Part shown: piece by piece, positions 48,166 to 60,004 of the stretch
Position numbering within the stretch: position 1 is the first letter of the stretch
Layout: every line of letters starts with the position of its first letter
DNA from: Larimichthys crocea
Taxonomy: Eukaryota > Chordata > Actinopteri > Sciaenidae
Direction of reading: 5' to 3'
DNA length: 64,000 nucleotides
Assembly (NCBI RefSeq): GCF_000972845.2
Contig: NC_040032.1
Location: 1,321,073 to 1,385,072 of the forward strand
The notes under the pieces: model-generated
What the model was told of the DNA's origin: nothing
The model's input: the letters and a program-made list of their open reading frames with translations, nothing else
Database searches by the model: none
Program-made: the position numbers and the translations under genes

Positions 48166-49403
48166 TCATCATTTCATTTGTGGACTTACTTCCCACCCAT
48201 CCAAAGCTCACACAGTCAGATCAGATCATTAAAACTAAATTATGAAAATAATGATTCAGTCTCAGCTTATAGCTGCACTGCTGCACTCAATATTTCAATT
48301 TTCTACTCTACAGTGTGATTACAAACCATGGGAACTTGCACTGAAGTCTGATATTGTGAGCTTCTGTCTGGCCCCTAAGCTCAAAGGTCATGTGGGTTTT
48401 GACAACTTCAGTCTCAGGCCTGGGTTTTGATTCATCGTGGACTGTGTTGACTTGTCGATTGGCCTTTGACCAATAGAACAGATTTTGTGTTAATCAGGTG
48501 TACAGGTGCCTCTAATCTATACACTAATTAAACCCATTGACTTGCCTGTTAGTTTCTAAAATGAACCAGCGTGTGGAAGGAGCTTATGAGAAACATACAG
48601 AGAGAGTGTTCTGACCTTAATCTCTCGCTGTAGGACACACATTAGTTCATCAGATTTCACACGTTAATTCCAATCGAGCTCTTTTCTGGCAGCGAGAGCT
48701 CAGCTGCTCATTTCGGATCAGATAAATCATTTAACAAGGATCATTAATATCCCTTACATCCCAGGTTAGTGGAATGAGTGAGAAGGTAAAGCTCAAGATA
48801 CAACACGGCACTGCTGAAGTGATCCAAACTCACAAGTGAGAACTCAAAAATCTGCTGTTTCTTTATCTATCACAAAAATATCTTATGACCTTATGTCACC
48901 GTCATTTCATAAAAACCTTACAGCACTTTTTACAAGTTGCTGTCTACTGTACTGAAAGCACCTCAGCAGCTGCCTCGCCGCTAAGAGGTATTAATTAAGC
49001 TTTTTACTGGCTGGGCTGTCCTCTCAAGGACAAGCAGAAAACACTCTATCAGTATGTGGATGAATAATTGGATGTCTAAGGTGTACAGTTATTGTGGACT
49101 TATTATGGCATGCTCAGCAGGAAATCTTAGAAGCAGGATATCACTCATCTTTTGTCTCCCTCTGTGATATCTTCAAATCGAAGAAGAAAAAATGTTTATG
49201 ATTCTTTTCAGTCAATTCATTTATGAATACAGATGAAATTCTCATCTAATTTGAGAAATACTATTTATGGGTAATGTGACGGCGTTCACAGATCTGCACT
49301 GTGCTTGTGCTTCTAACCAGAATTACAGCTCTACATTTCTTACTTGTAAATCATTTACTTATTTTAGTGGTGGTACGTTGGGGAAAACCAAACCACTGTG
49401 ACT

Positions 49404-49426
49404 TCACACACACACACACACACACA
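49404..49426 (+). repeat. (CA)n microsatellite
   Basis: About 11 CA units in intergenic DNA. Confidence 0.95.
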
Positions 49427-50334
49427 AATATCATACAATACATTGTTTTGAAAGCAATGAAAAATCCTCATTTAAAAGCCTTATAATAATTATTCATCTT
49501 AATTACCAAATGTTTAGTGCTCATTAAATCCCATTCCCATTAATCACACCCTCATCAGGCTGTAGCTCTGCCTAATTAGCTGCCAGTGAGTCAGTCTGAG
49601 CAGCATGAATACATGATGGGCAGTCTCTCATTCAAATGGCTGTGAAAAAAAAAGCAGTCTCAGCAGTTTGAATATTTCATGCTGTCCTTCAGTGAAGAGA
49701 AGCCGCCGATCGGCTGACTGGTCATAACATTGACCAGTTACCTCAGAGAAAACAAGCACAAGCTCTGACAACCTGTCTGTCACTTTCTCAACATCCAAAG
49801 AGTTCTTTCCTCTCAGTATACACCTCAAATTTCAACTAGCGCCACTGGACAAGCCTTTACAGTACAACATTTTTTAAATTTATTTATTTTAACCCTAACC
49901 CAATTATATTTAAAAGGTTTTATCACAGTGGTTTCATGTCTTTACCTCTCCTGGAGCCTGTACATCCTATAATATTAAACTGACACGTACAGCTCCAACA
50001 TTGCTCTGCAGAGAAGAGCATAACCCTATTATATCATCCACTAACTTTTTTGCACCACTTCACTATTAAAATCTTTACTGCTACTGCCCTCCTGTGGGCA
50101 CTTGGCTAAAATGCAGACAGACAAAGTCGACTGGCATGTATTTTTATTGTGTAGGTAAGAGCTTAGCAAGCTAATGGTTGTATTTTATCTGATTTATCTG
50201 AAAAAGTGTTGATAATGTTGTCTCAACAACTGGGTAATTATTATTATCCTTACTTCTTCATGTATTTGCCATGACGTCTAACTGTTCTGTATTACAATCT
50301 ACATCAACACCAGAACACAGAACATCTTCTGTGA

Positions 50335-51115
50335 TATTCAAGTCAAGTCATGTGGGTTTCATTGTCATTTCAGCCATATACAAGAACCATGGTGCTACAT
50401 GAAACATGAAACATAGTGCAGACAGGACTACATTAAAGTGCACACATTACAACACAAAATACAACAAGTGCTACATAAAGTGCTGCATTTAGTGCAGTAT
50501 GTTTCCACATACAGAGCCTTGTAGGTGTATGTACACCCTTATTTACCCATTCAATATGGTAGGCACACAGCAGCCATTAGTTAAAGCTGTACGTACTTCA
50601 GGTTCACACAATATAAATATAAAAAAATATGTTCAAACTGTTCCTTTGTTGACTTTCATCAAAACAAAGCACATTGCTGCAAAATCAGTATTCCAAAAAA
50701 AAAGTAAGATCACTAAGCACCAAAAGTTCTGCAAACTTTTTTGCATTCAGCTCCCCCAAAGAATTGTAAACAGCAAAAAGAATGAAAAGATTAAAAATGT
50801 TCTCCAGAGAACTCAAAGTGCTTCAGAACATTTATTGAGAACTAGTTTTTCTGACAGTGTATGTATAGTATGCTACATATGGATACATACAGTATGATTA
50901 TAGTGGCTGTATATAGTAGAGAGGTAGATGAATAGAATTCAACAGCAGCAGAGATACAAGGTGCAAAGTGTGCATGGATATACGTGCAGTGTGCAGACTG
51001 CTCTTATTTATCGCTCTGGTTTAACAGTCTAATCAGACTGTTGGTTCTTCCAACAACACTCTTTCCTGTCCGGGCAGTACTGGCCCTGAAATTGCAGAAC
51101 CTTATGAGACACGAT
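50335..51115. repeat. LINE 3' tail remnants flanking unknown sequence
   Basis: Pieces such as TTCATTGTCATTTCAGCCAT, CATGAAACATAGTGCAGACA (50350-50505) and CAAGGTGCAAAGTGTGCATG, GTCCGGGCAGTACTGGCCCT (50950-51100) look like LINE 3' sequence. The 360 bp between them are A/T-rich and unrecognised and may be an insertion. Confidence 0.35.
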
Positions 51116-51699
51116 TGATACAACACGCTTACAGAATTTCTACAATGGGGGCAACTTATATATAAAACAATTGAGAGGGTTAATTATGCATCAGCTGACT
51201 TACATAAAACATTAAACATGTGAAGCTCCGTTGAGGCTGAGCTGTTGTCCTATATAGAAAATAAAAATGCTCTCTTATATTCTGAGAGATGACTCAGTAA
51301 CTCTACATAGTATAATGATCAGAGAAATGATGTCTAATTTCATGTTTGTGTTAATTAAGATTACTCTGTATGAAAAGGATAAATAATCACTATCCACAGA
51401 AACTGGTCAAACATGTTTGTGCATTAATTGAAATAAATCATTTTACAGGAATAGTTTTATTCTGCAAGGCCCAAAATATTTAATCAAATATTTCAAAAGA
51501 TTGAAGAACTGATCTTTGAGGGAGAAGGTGAGAGATGAGGACTGATAAAGGCTGATGAAGCAAACGTTTCTTTTTATCAACTTACACCTGTAGTATTAAC
51601 TATATATAATATAAACCTGTCGTGTGTCCTTTTTTTTTGCCACACTCATCAGTTACAGAAACATTACTCATTTGAGAAAAGATAGATATTGAGATAATA

Positions 51700-51850
51700 A
51701 TGATAATGAGGATGAAGAAAAGGTTTTATTTCTTACAGACAAGATTCTTTTTAACCAGAACCCCATGAATGAGTCTCATTGGGAGGTTCTCAGAGTCAAA
51801 GAGTAAGGAGGGCATTGTGTTTTCTAAAGACAGTTATCTGCTGATGAAAG
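51700..51850 (+). repeat. OR-locus repeated non-coding element, copy E (diverged, 3' half)
   Basis: Keeps AAAAGGTTT, TTACAGACAAG, TTAACCAGAA, CTCATT, AGAGTCAAAGAG and AAGGAGGG in the same order and strand as copies A and B, but lacks the TAATTA block. Weakest of the five copies. Confidence 0.4.
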
Positions 51851-53834
51851 CATATATATTATAAAATACGTACATACATAGTATATCTGTCAGAGTTAGT
51901 GTACAATAGCAGGTAAAGAGTGTAGTGGAGTGCCATAAAATCAGAATCATAAATCAACGTCAGGATTAAAGAAATGTAGATCAGGCAGTTTAGGTGCAGC
52001 CATAAATCATTAGTTAACAGCAGGAGACGTTTGTTAAATCTGATTTTCACATAAAAGTTTCACACATAAAAAGTTAGTGATTTGTGATAAAACATGATAT
52101 TTTGACAATGAGTTTCTTTTTTTTATCAGCCAACTCTTTGATCAAAACACGTGCTATAACTCTGCATGGCCCTGAAACTCTGAATTCACTGTTTGGAGGT
52201 CTTCTCTACAATTCACAGAGGGTTTCTCAGTCTTGCCTTGTCAGGAGCCTGTAGTCCAGGCATCTAGTTTTACCCAATAACCTACATAAATCAAAGTCCA
52301 GCCCAGACTCATAAGTTCTGTCTCAGTGCAAACCATCAAGTCAGGGTTTGTCATGGGTGAGCCAAGGTCAGAGTACTATTCAAACATTGATTGACTCAAA
52401 CACGCAATACACACACATGAGAGAACCCAGGGGACATTAATTATATCATTATTTCTTGACACTTTCATGTGATTCCCTTTGGAGTTTACAACTTGCATTC
52501 ATTATATTATCAAAAAGGACATGATGACCCAAGACAAAAGGATTGTGTCTGTTTAACTCCTCAGAGTCTCTCTTATGAGTCTCTGACGGCATCACAGGGG
52601 AATGATGCTTAAGGACCTTGCATGTAAACAAACAAAACCTTAAACCTTTTCCCTAATTAATCTTTTCCCACATTCATGAAAAATGGAGGGGGAAATGAAG
52701 GTAAATATTTCAGAAAGACATAACATTTTGAGAAAAAAAAACCTCACACTTAATCATCACCATTAAATAGCCACCCTTCCTTTAAACCCTCATTATACAA
52801 AAGCTTAGTGTTACAGCCCTGTGTATTAAACAATTGTGCACATAGTATTCTGATGAACATTAAGTGATATTATAGCTGCAGATTAGCACAGTTTGTTCAC
52901 TTACAGTGGTTTTAGAGTGCCTTTTACATCGAGATAATTAATCATGGATGCTAATTCATAACTTGCCAGTTTAGATGCAAAATGCTCACGTCTTACCTTC
53001 TTACCACGAGAGCACATTTTAGCATTAAATAAAAAGCCCTTTTTTTTAACTTAGATTGTTTCTCTGACTGTAAGTCTTTGAGTTTTGAGTTTAAGTTTGA
53101 GACAGCTCTTATCTGATGTGTTCTCATGGATCCTGCTGGGCTCTTGGCTGGGACTTATCACCAACCATTTCTATTTCCTTTTTCATGATGGTCTGGACAA
53201 AGCATTTTCAACAATGTATCGTGCTGTTGGTCTTGCAGCCTCCTTTGAAAGTACAGAAACACCCTATTTGTAAGATTTCTGTTTTGCTATGCAGTGCATC
53301 TAGAATATTGTTAGGATATTCTTTTTGAAACAGACCACAATGTCTGAAAAGACCACAGTTGATACAAAGACATGTACTACATCTTTAGAATCATGTCTCA
53401 TAGTACTGGCAGTCGGTGAATGTTCTGTCACATAGGCAGAATGGGAGGTGGTAAAGGCTCAATGACTACCAAAAGCTAACCCTAACCCTTTTAACCTAAA
53501 AGAAACTTTTTTCAATATTTTCCCATGTTTTTTTGTGTCTAAATGACTAATAGTGACAACAAGTGTTAATTGTCTGACAACATTATGTTGTGGTTTTGTT
53601 AAAAAGTAACATTTCTTTAGTTTTCCCAGAGACAGGCCGTTATATCGCTCTTTATAAAGAGAGAAGTTCACATTAAAGAAAAACAGCTGCTGGTCTATCA
53701 CTGCCTTGATCAGTTCAATTATTTGTGTTATTATGGTGAAGATGTAAATTGCAACTGACTGAATAACCCTCACCTCAATGTTTCGTTTTACGCATGGAGA
53801 ATAAACTACAGTGGCTGTGAAACTCATGAAAATC

Positions 53835-54035
53835 CCTAAAGGTCCTTTGTATTTGGTTTGTCCCTTCTGGGCTGCTGTAGAAACAAAGTGGGTCAACATG
53901 GTGGACTCTGTGGAAGAGGACCCACTCCCTCTGTAGATATGAGAACCCCATTCTAACGTAATATGAACATTATGATTCTTATTTCAGGTGATAAAACACT
54001 AATGAAAATCACTTGTTGTTGTTCCCTTCTATATT
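53835..54035 (+). mobile_element. Second copy of the dispersed fish TIR-type element (partial)
   Basis: Shares with the 3.6-kb copy the order TTCTGGGCT, CTTATTTCAGGTGATAAAAC and ACTAATGAAAA. Also carries AACATGGTGGACTCTGTGGA and GAGGACCCACTCCCTCTGTA, typical of fuller copies. The terminal TIR on the right is lost. Confidence 0.5.
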
Positions 54036-54399
54036 TTTATCTTTTTTATACTACATTTCAGGGACAATTAAATACCATTGGTTGATTATACTTAATTTTT
54101 CAGGTTGTTTAGAAGCATTTCAGTCTCCAATGAATGCCTTTAACTTAGTTGATTCTGCAGCGCATCGTGTGTCCAGTACAACAGACTAAACTATAGACTA
54201 AACAAACTAAATGTCAGTCTAAAGTTTAAAGTGCCATTAAACTTTTGATTGTTTGTCGCACTTAGCCGACTAATTATAGAAGTGCAGCATCAGAAAGGGC
54301 ATTAATTGTGTGTAGGTCTGAGCTTGCAGGCCTATCTACTGCAGCCCTTCAGGGAAGAGATGACTATTAGATAATTAGGGGGTTTACTTGAGCTTTTAA

Positions 54400-54695
54400 A
54401 AAACACCAATGACTCATTAAAATCAGTGCACAACCCTACCCATTACGGTTTTAATTGCTAGTGTGCAAAACGTCCTAATGGATGCAGATGAGATTAATTA
54501 GGCTTAAGTCTGAACAGTACAAGGTTTGTTTGTCAGAGGCAGGCAGTCATTAACCAGAATCTTTTGGTAATGACATCACAAATAGGGCTCATTACCAGAG
54601 TTCCCATGAGTCAAAGAGGAAGGAGAGGATCCTTTGTCTAGGGTCACCATGGTGATAAAAGTCCTCCCCGAGAATATTATTCTGTTAATATTGTT
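54400..54695 (+). repeat. OR-locus repeated non-coding element, copy B
   Basis: Longest copy. Blocks run in order: AATGACTCATTAAAAT, GAGATTAATTAGGCTTAA, AAGGTTTGTTTGTCAGAGG, CATTAACCAGAATC, TGACATCACAAA, GGGCTCATTA, GAGTCAAAGAGGAAGGAGAG and CACCATGGTGATAAAA. Clearly homologous to copy A over about 280 bp. Confidence 0.65.
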
Positions 54696-54929
54696 ACATT
54701 TATTTCAAGTTTATACAAAGTTAGGAAGATTTGTACACCCTTGTGTGGCTGTATGTACCAATCACTGATCTCTGTGTGCATAGTCAGTCAGTTAGTACTC
54801 TACTAGAACAGATGAGCCTGCCTCTGTGAAATTAAAATTACAGCTTTGATCATTTATTGACTGCCTAGTTGGACAATCAATTGTATTTCAAGAAGCCACT
54901 ACAAGATCAAATAATGTGTTACTGTACCG

Positions 54930-55110
54930 TCCTTCCAAATGTGAGACTGGAAGACCTGCTAATAGATGCAGAGATTAATTAAACGATGATTTAAACAGTA
55001 AAAGGTTTGTTTGTTATGAGAAGGATCATTAACTTGCTCGGGTGATGAAATCACAAACTGGGTTCATTACAAAGCCTCCTCAGAGAGGATGATGCATGAG
55101 ATGTTTGTTT
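54930..55110 (+). repeat. OR-locus repeated non-coding element, copy C
   Basis: Only about 240 bp after copy B, same strand. Keeps GATGCAGAGATTAATTAA, TTTAAACAGTAAAAGG, TTTGTTTGTTA, ATCATTAACT, GGTGATG, ATCACAAACTGGGTTCATTA. The two may be a local tandem duplication. Confidence 0.6.
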
Positions 55111-55410
55111 GTTTTTCACTTACAAGTTGTTCTAGTCTAAAGATTTCAGGTCCTAAGTTTTTATTAACATCAGAATAACACATCAAATATCTGTTTGTGA
55201 GGACATCTCTCCTGCTGGTCGTAGAGCACCATGTCTAGTTTTGTGAGACCTGGACTTTAACAGTCAATTAATCCCATCTCTCAGTCAATTTATGTGTTGT
55301 GTTACAGAAATGTACAAACATTATAAATATTACAAAACATGGTAAAAACTGGTGACCTTCACTGGACAGTAAAATCAAGACTGCCTGACATCTCAGCATC
55401 AAACCAGCAG

Positions 55411-55731
55411 TTATCCATTCATTTTCCATTATCACTTATCCTCATCAGGGTCATGGGGGGGCTGAAGCCGATCCCTGCTGACTTAGGGCGAGAGGTAGGG
55501 TACACCCTGGACAAGTCTCACATTCACACCTACGGCCAATTTAGAGTCACCAGTTAACCTGTTATGGTTCATGTCTTTGGACTGTGGGAGGAAGTCAGAG
55601 TACCCAGAGAGAACCAATGCAGACATGGGGAGAACATGCAAACTCCACACAGAAAGGCCCCAGCTGAGGTTCAAACCAGGCACCTTTTTGCTGTGGGCTG
55701 ACAGTATTAACCACTGCACCACCGTGCTGCC
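55411..55731 (-). mobile_element. tRNA-derived SINE, near full length
   Basis: On the minus strand it starts GGCAGCACGGTGGTGCAGTG, has box A TGGTTAATACTG and box B GGTTTGAACC. It then has the common fish body (GTGTGGAGTTTGCATG, CAGTCCAAAGACATGAAC) and ends CGGCTTCAGCCCCCCCATGA plus a degenerate tail. The family is very abundant in fish genomes; the name is not certain. Confidence 0.75.
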
Positions 55732-56346
55732 AACCAACAGTTATATTATATTTAATATATATTTGTTTAAACGTCTAATTAAAAGGCACAGTGAAAAGAA
55801 AACGGTCATGGTATGACAACGATCTGAATGATGAATGCTGTCCGATGGAAATAAAGGATTGTTTCAATCACTAATATTTGAAAAGACAATAATGTATGTA
55901 AATATAGGTTATTTTTGTTCCAATCCTTTATAATTAGGTTTTATTTGTATTATTTATTTGTTTATTCTTTATACTTAGCATGTTTTCCTGTTCTTGTGAT
56001 AAAGTGTAATGATAATGACTGTTGTGGAGAAATTGCTGAAGTCAAAAGTCAATGGTGAGGTCAGGAAGGAAGAAAGTGTTCAGGAGCCTCTGATGTCTTA
56101 TGCTGTATTATTTATTGATGCTTGGCCAAGGAGAATAGAGACACTCTCAAAGTTCATCAGAAGTGCCTGAGTCGGTCTCACATTCTGCCCAACTCATCCT
56201 GGTGGATCGACTTTAAACCCCAAGATAACACACAAATACTATACGACCAGAATTAGTCAAAGAGAATGTCTTTACCCATGGAGGTCTTATTGTCAGTATA
56301 TTCTAGTCTGGAGACACAGATGTCTTTGAGACAGACACAGATGTCT

Positions 56347-56384
56347 GTGGAACATCAACGTCCAGCTGGACGTTGATGTTCCAC
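56347..56384. repeat. 38-bp perfect palindrome
   Basis: Arms of 19 bp with no spacer: TGGAACATCAACGTCCAG followed by CTGGACGTTGATGTTCCA, extended by one G/C pair. A second perfect 16-bp palindrome, ACATAATATATTATGT, follows at about 56395-56410. Upstream, CACAGATGTCT is repeated at 56315-56347. Confidence 0.9.
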
Positions 56385-56699
56385 TCTGCATAATACATAA
56401 TATATTATGTCTAGGAAGGCAGCAATAGGTCTCTTCAACCCTGGCCACCACAGTGTTGAGACAGACTGGCACCTACTGTTCTCAGCCAAAGCCAAACAAC
56501 TAATACTGCAGAGGACCTCAAGGCCCACACGTGACCTTGTGTTACCTAAGGATAGAAAATTCCATAACAATAATGAGGTGCTTAGAATCACAAAACGGTG
56601 ATGACGTATTTGTTTTGCACGACGAATACATGACTCTCCATGGAATGATCAGTGATAGGGCAGTGCATTTTTCATACAAATTATTCTTAATGATAAGAC

Positions 56700-56829
56700 T
56701 GTAGGTTATCTCTCGAGATCAGTAAGGAAGGTATATTGTCTACTGTTCACACGTCAGCTGTGCAGACATTCAGTGGCTGCTTGAGCCATCGTATGGAGTC
56801 ACAGTCATGAAATAGTGTCAGCATAACAG
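56700..56829 (+). promoter_or_regulatory. Probable promoter and non-coding first exon of receptor copy 1
   Basis: TCTCGAGATCAGT near 56710 resembles the TCTAGAGATCAGT upstream of copy 2. The segment ends in a donor AACAG/GTGAGC at 56829/56830. It can splice to the acceptor TTTTTGAG at 56968, giving a short leader before ATG 57036. The two-exon model is inferred from similarity to copy 2; the transcription start is not known. Confidence 0.5.
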
Positions 56830-57035
56830 GTGAGCCACAGGAACACTGTATTCTGTTGCTTCCTTTACCTAAAGATAATAATATATTATACTGAGTGTAT
56901 ATGTGTTCATTTGAGGTATGTGATGAGATGTGATAAGTAATAAGATGTGTTCCATTCCTCTTTTTGAGACTGGAGAGCTTTTACCCACTGTGAAGCAGAG
57001 GCTTTGCTCCGACACACAGTCTGTGGACTTCAACT

Positions 57036-57998
57036 ATGTCTTTTCTCAGGACTGTTTTCAACGACTCTGTCATCATTCATCCTCCAGGATTCTATATCAT
57101 CGGATTTGAGACATTCCCCTACATCAGTGTCTACATCATCTTCCTAACATTTGTCTATGTGGTTACACTAGTGTTCAATATTTTATTGATCTACATAATT
57201 GCCCGTGACCACTGTTTACACACTCCAAAGTTTCTGGCTGTGGTCAACCTTGCAGTAATTGATGTACTCTTAAACACAAGCACTATTCCCAGCATGATAA
57301 AGACTTTCCTCTTTAAGGATAACTTCATTCCATTCAACCTTTGTCTGTTACAAATGTATGTCTACTACTCTGTTGTATCTCTGGAGTCATATGCACTCGC
57401 TATACTTGCCTATGACCGGATGATTGCAATTTGTTTCCCTCTGCGACAGAACTCAGTCAACACAGTCACAATCATGTCGTGTATTGTCGGTCTGACTTGG
57501 ATTTACAGTCTGGGAAGAGTAGCATACAGCACCATCATCATGACTCGACTGTCTTTTTGTAATTCTGTCAGAGTGTTCAGCTATTTCTGTGACTATGCTC
57601 CTGTGTTTAGACTCGCCTGTAATGATTACACACTGCAGTGGTCTGTGGCTTCAGCTTCTAGCATGGTGAATCTGATGGCTCCCTTTTCTTTCATAGTCCT
57701 GTCTTATGGCAGCATCCTGGTGACTGTGTTCAGGATGAAATCAGTAAGCAGTAGGATGAAAGCTCTGGCAACTTGTGTTGAGCATCTAGTCCTTGTTGCT
57801 GTATTTTACATTCCTATATTTAGCATTTTTTTGCTCGGGCTTTATGTGCGATCCATTGACCCGGACCAGCGTGTGCTGAGTCTGTCACTGGCCTCCTGCA
57901 TCCCACCCTGTGTCAATCCTATTGTCTATTCTTTGAAAACCAAAGAGATTAAAACCAGAGCCCTGGCACTGGTACACAGAACAAAAATAAGTGTTTGA
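57036..57998 (+). CDS. Olfactory receptor (class A GPCR), copy 1
   Basis: Odorant-sensing seven-helix receptor of the olfactory epithelium, intact at 320 codons in one coding exon. Signs of the OR family: N-glycosylation NDS at residues 9-11; TM2 PKFLAVVNLAVIDVL; TM3 end LAYDRMIAICFPLR (the AYDR version of MAYDRYVAIC); cysteine-rich loop 2 (CDYAPVFRLACND); TM5/IC3 SYGSILVTVFRM; TM6 KALATCVEHLVLVAVFY; TM7 PCVNPIVYSLKTKEIK. ATG at 57036 matches the start of copy 2. A tandem duplicate lies 2.6 kb downstream. A probable non-coding exon is upstream with an acceptor at 56968. Confidence 0.95.
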   Translation: MSFLRTVFNDSVIIHPPGFYIIGFETFPYISVYIIFLTFVYVVTLVFNILLIYIIARDHCLHTPKFLAVVNLAVIDVLLNTSTIPSMIKTFLFKDNFIPFNLCLLQMYVYYSVVSLESYALAILAYDRMIAICFPLRQNSVNTVTIMSCIVGLTWIYSLGRVAYSTIIMTRLSFCNSVRVFSYFCDYAPVFRLACNDYTLQWSVASASSMVNLMAPFSFIVLSYGSILVTVFRMKSVSSRMKALATCVEHLVLVAVFYIPIFSIFLLGLYVRSIDPDQRVLSLSLASCIPPCVNPIVYSLKTKEIKTRALALVHRTKISV

Positions 57999-58756
57999 CT
58001 GTGTGTAGTAAGACAAAAGAGGTCTGTTTTAGTGATGACTGTGACTGATTCATCAGCATTTAAAAGCAGCCACAATTCCAGATATGTCATATAATGTCTT
58101 CGCTATTATTCAATAATGTGTTTTTTCATATTTACTTCCACTATTTCAACACTGACCAAACAATAAAATGCAGTACATTTCCTGACTGTTTTTGTGATTT
58201 ATTTGTAATTGCTAACATTTGGTTGTAATTATATAATATTTGCCCATTTGACTCTTATCTGTTACCTGAAAAAACCCTATATGAAACACTCATGACATTT
58301 ATTTCTGTATCATACATATACAGCATATATATGTGGTTGCTTAGGGACATGACTGCTAACAGGGGCCACACATTAACATGGACTGCTGTTGCCTGCTCCT
58401 CACTTTGTACAGTGTTAAGTTGACTGACTCGTTCAAAGGCTGCAAACTCTTTTCCAGGGTTCATTACATGACATAGAGGGCATGGCTCTCCATATGAAAA
58501 GATACAATTGTATGTTTATTTCTGGTTCTATTAAAATTATGCAGGAGAGATAGAATGAACTGTATTTATTTAAAGCTGTAATTCTATTACTAACTATCCC
58601 CAAATGAATATTTTTGCTTTTTTTTAACCTTTTTAAAAAGTAAACTTAGATCATGCAGTACTGCTATAGACACAGGATGGATGGATATTATCTACAGCTA
58701 CTTAAACAGTTCAGTGAAGTACTCAAACAAAATATGAGCAGATTAATAACTGAAGG

Positions 58757-58920
58757 TGCCAACTGCTCATCAGTTTGAGGAGCTAACCATTCACACACAT
58801 TTACACACTGATGGCACAGCATTCAGGACATGCAGACTGGAGGGAATCGAACCGGGGATCAACCCGCCAATCATCTGATTAGAGGCTGACCCGCTCTACC
58901 ACTGATCTACAGTCACAGGA
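58757..58920 (-). mobile_element. tRNA-derived SINE with intact A and B boxes
   Basis: Minus strand: TGGTAGAGCGG (58891-58901) is a good pol III box A and GGTTCGATTCC (58843-58853) an exact box B, about 38 bp apart as in tRNA genes. The cloverleaf is not closed, so this is a SINE head, not a working tRNA gene. Lies between the two receptor genes. Confidence 0.65.
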
Positions 58921-59082
58921 AGAGCTTTACTATGCACTAGAGCCAGGCCTGTGTCATCTGTAGATTTAAAAGACTTATTTGCAGGAAACAAAAGCACTTT
59001 TTTTTATTTATGAATATTATATTTCTGCCATGTTCAGTTAATATAGCTACCTACATCTTAATTGTTTTTTTTCCCCTAATAG

Positions 59083-59265
59083 GTGCAACTGAGATCAATT
59101 AGACTGAAGCTTAAACAGTAAATGGTTTGTCTGTTTGCCAAAATCAAGGTCATTAACCAGAATTCTCTGGTGATGGCTTCACAAACTGGGCTCATTAGAA
59201 TTGTTTTGTTTTGACTCAACAAGGCCTGATTAATGATAAATACATCCACAGGGATCATAATGCAG
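59083..59265 (+). repeat. OR-locus repeated non-coding element, copy D
   Basis: Lies between the two receptor genes, about 1.5 kb upstream of copy 2's ATG. Keeps GAGATCAATTAGACTGAAGC, AACAGTAAATGGTTTG, AAGGTCATTAACCAGAATTC, TCTGGTGATGGC, TCACAAACTGGGCTCATTAG and a later TGATAAAT block. Confidence 0.6.
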
Positions 59266-60004
59266 TAAGTAAGTCATTAAATGTGTTTGTCTGTTAATTA
59301 GTACAAACACAGTTCATCATACGTGTAATTCTCACAGTATGAAAATGAAATGAAAAGTAAAACAGTACATTGATGAAATTTCTTCTCACATCCTCCTGGA
59401 TGATTCTCAGTTTTTTGCTACATGAAACTCATTGTGGAAGTGGTACACTCCAACAATGAGGCATTAACTAAGAGTGCAAATTGTGCAAGGTACTGCTGTC
59501 AAAATTCAGGAATTTAAGCAAATAGCTTAAAAATTACACACAAAACACACACATTGTTGTGTTTTGTCTACTGTAATGCATAAAAACTGTGAAAGTGTTG
59601 ATTTGTTTTATATCTGATTTCCCATATCATGAGTAATTTGATATTTGAAAAAATAGTCTTACTAAGATTTGAATAATAATGACGATGGTTCAGGCTGTAT
59701 CACTCAGCTACTTAATTTAGAGAAAACAACTGCAAATTTCCACCACAATGTGACAGCGAGCAAAATGCAATTCAAAGATTATTTAGACTGACTTTATGTC
59801 TGTCTTTTATGGAACTTTGAACAGTGAAAGCAACATGTCTTCCATGATCCATCATCTTTTATTTTATGTTACTAAGCCTTCATTTTAAATGTTTAGTCAA
59901 ATAAAAATTATGTTGTTAATGTATGAAATTTCATGCATGTCCAAGAACCAAAAGAATTAAATTGATAAGATTTTTCACAGTGACTTTGTCATTCTCACTT
60001 TAAG

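Larger units (their letters stand above)
48166..53834. other. Intergenic DNA before the receptor pair
   Basis: Holds a (CA)n tract, LINE 3' tails at 50.3-51.1 kb and element copy E. The 146-codon minus frame at 53459-53899 runs into the dispersed TIR-type repeat and is probably repeat-derived. No receptor pseudogene was recognised. Confidence 0.45.

Noticed and set aside
50499..50897. 132-codon plus-strand frame
   Set aside because: Lies between LINE 3' tails in A-rich sequence; Lys/Asn-rich chance frame.
53468..53490. Telomere-like CTAACCCTAACCC (also near 49890)
   Set aside because: Only about two repeat units at each place; far too short for an interstitial telomeric array.
53459..53899. 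146-codon minus-strand frame
   Set aside because: Overlaps the dispersed TIR-type repeat; no known domain. Likely repeat-derived.
58840..58905. Functional tRNA gene on the minus strand
   Set aside because: A and B boxes are good, but acceptor-stem and anticodon-arm pairing could not be formed; best read as a SINE head.
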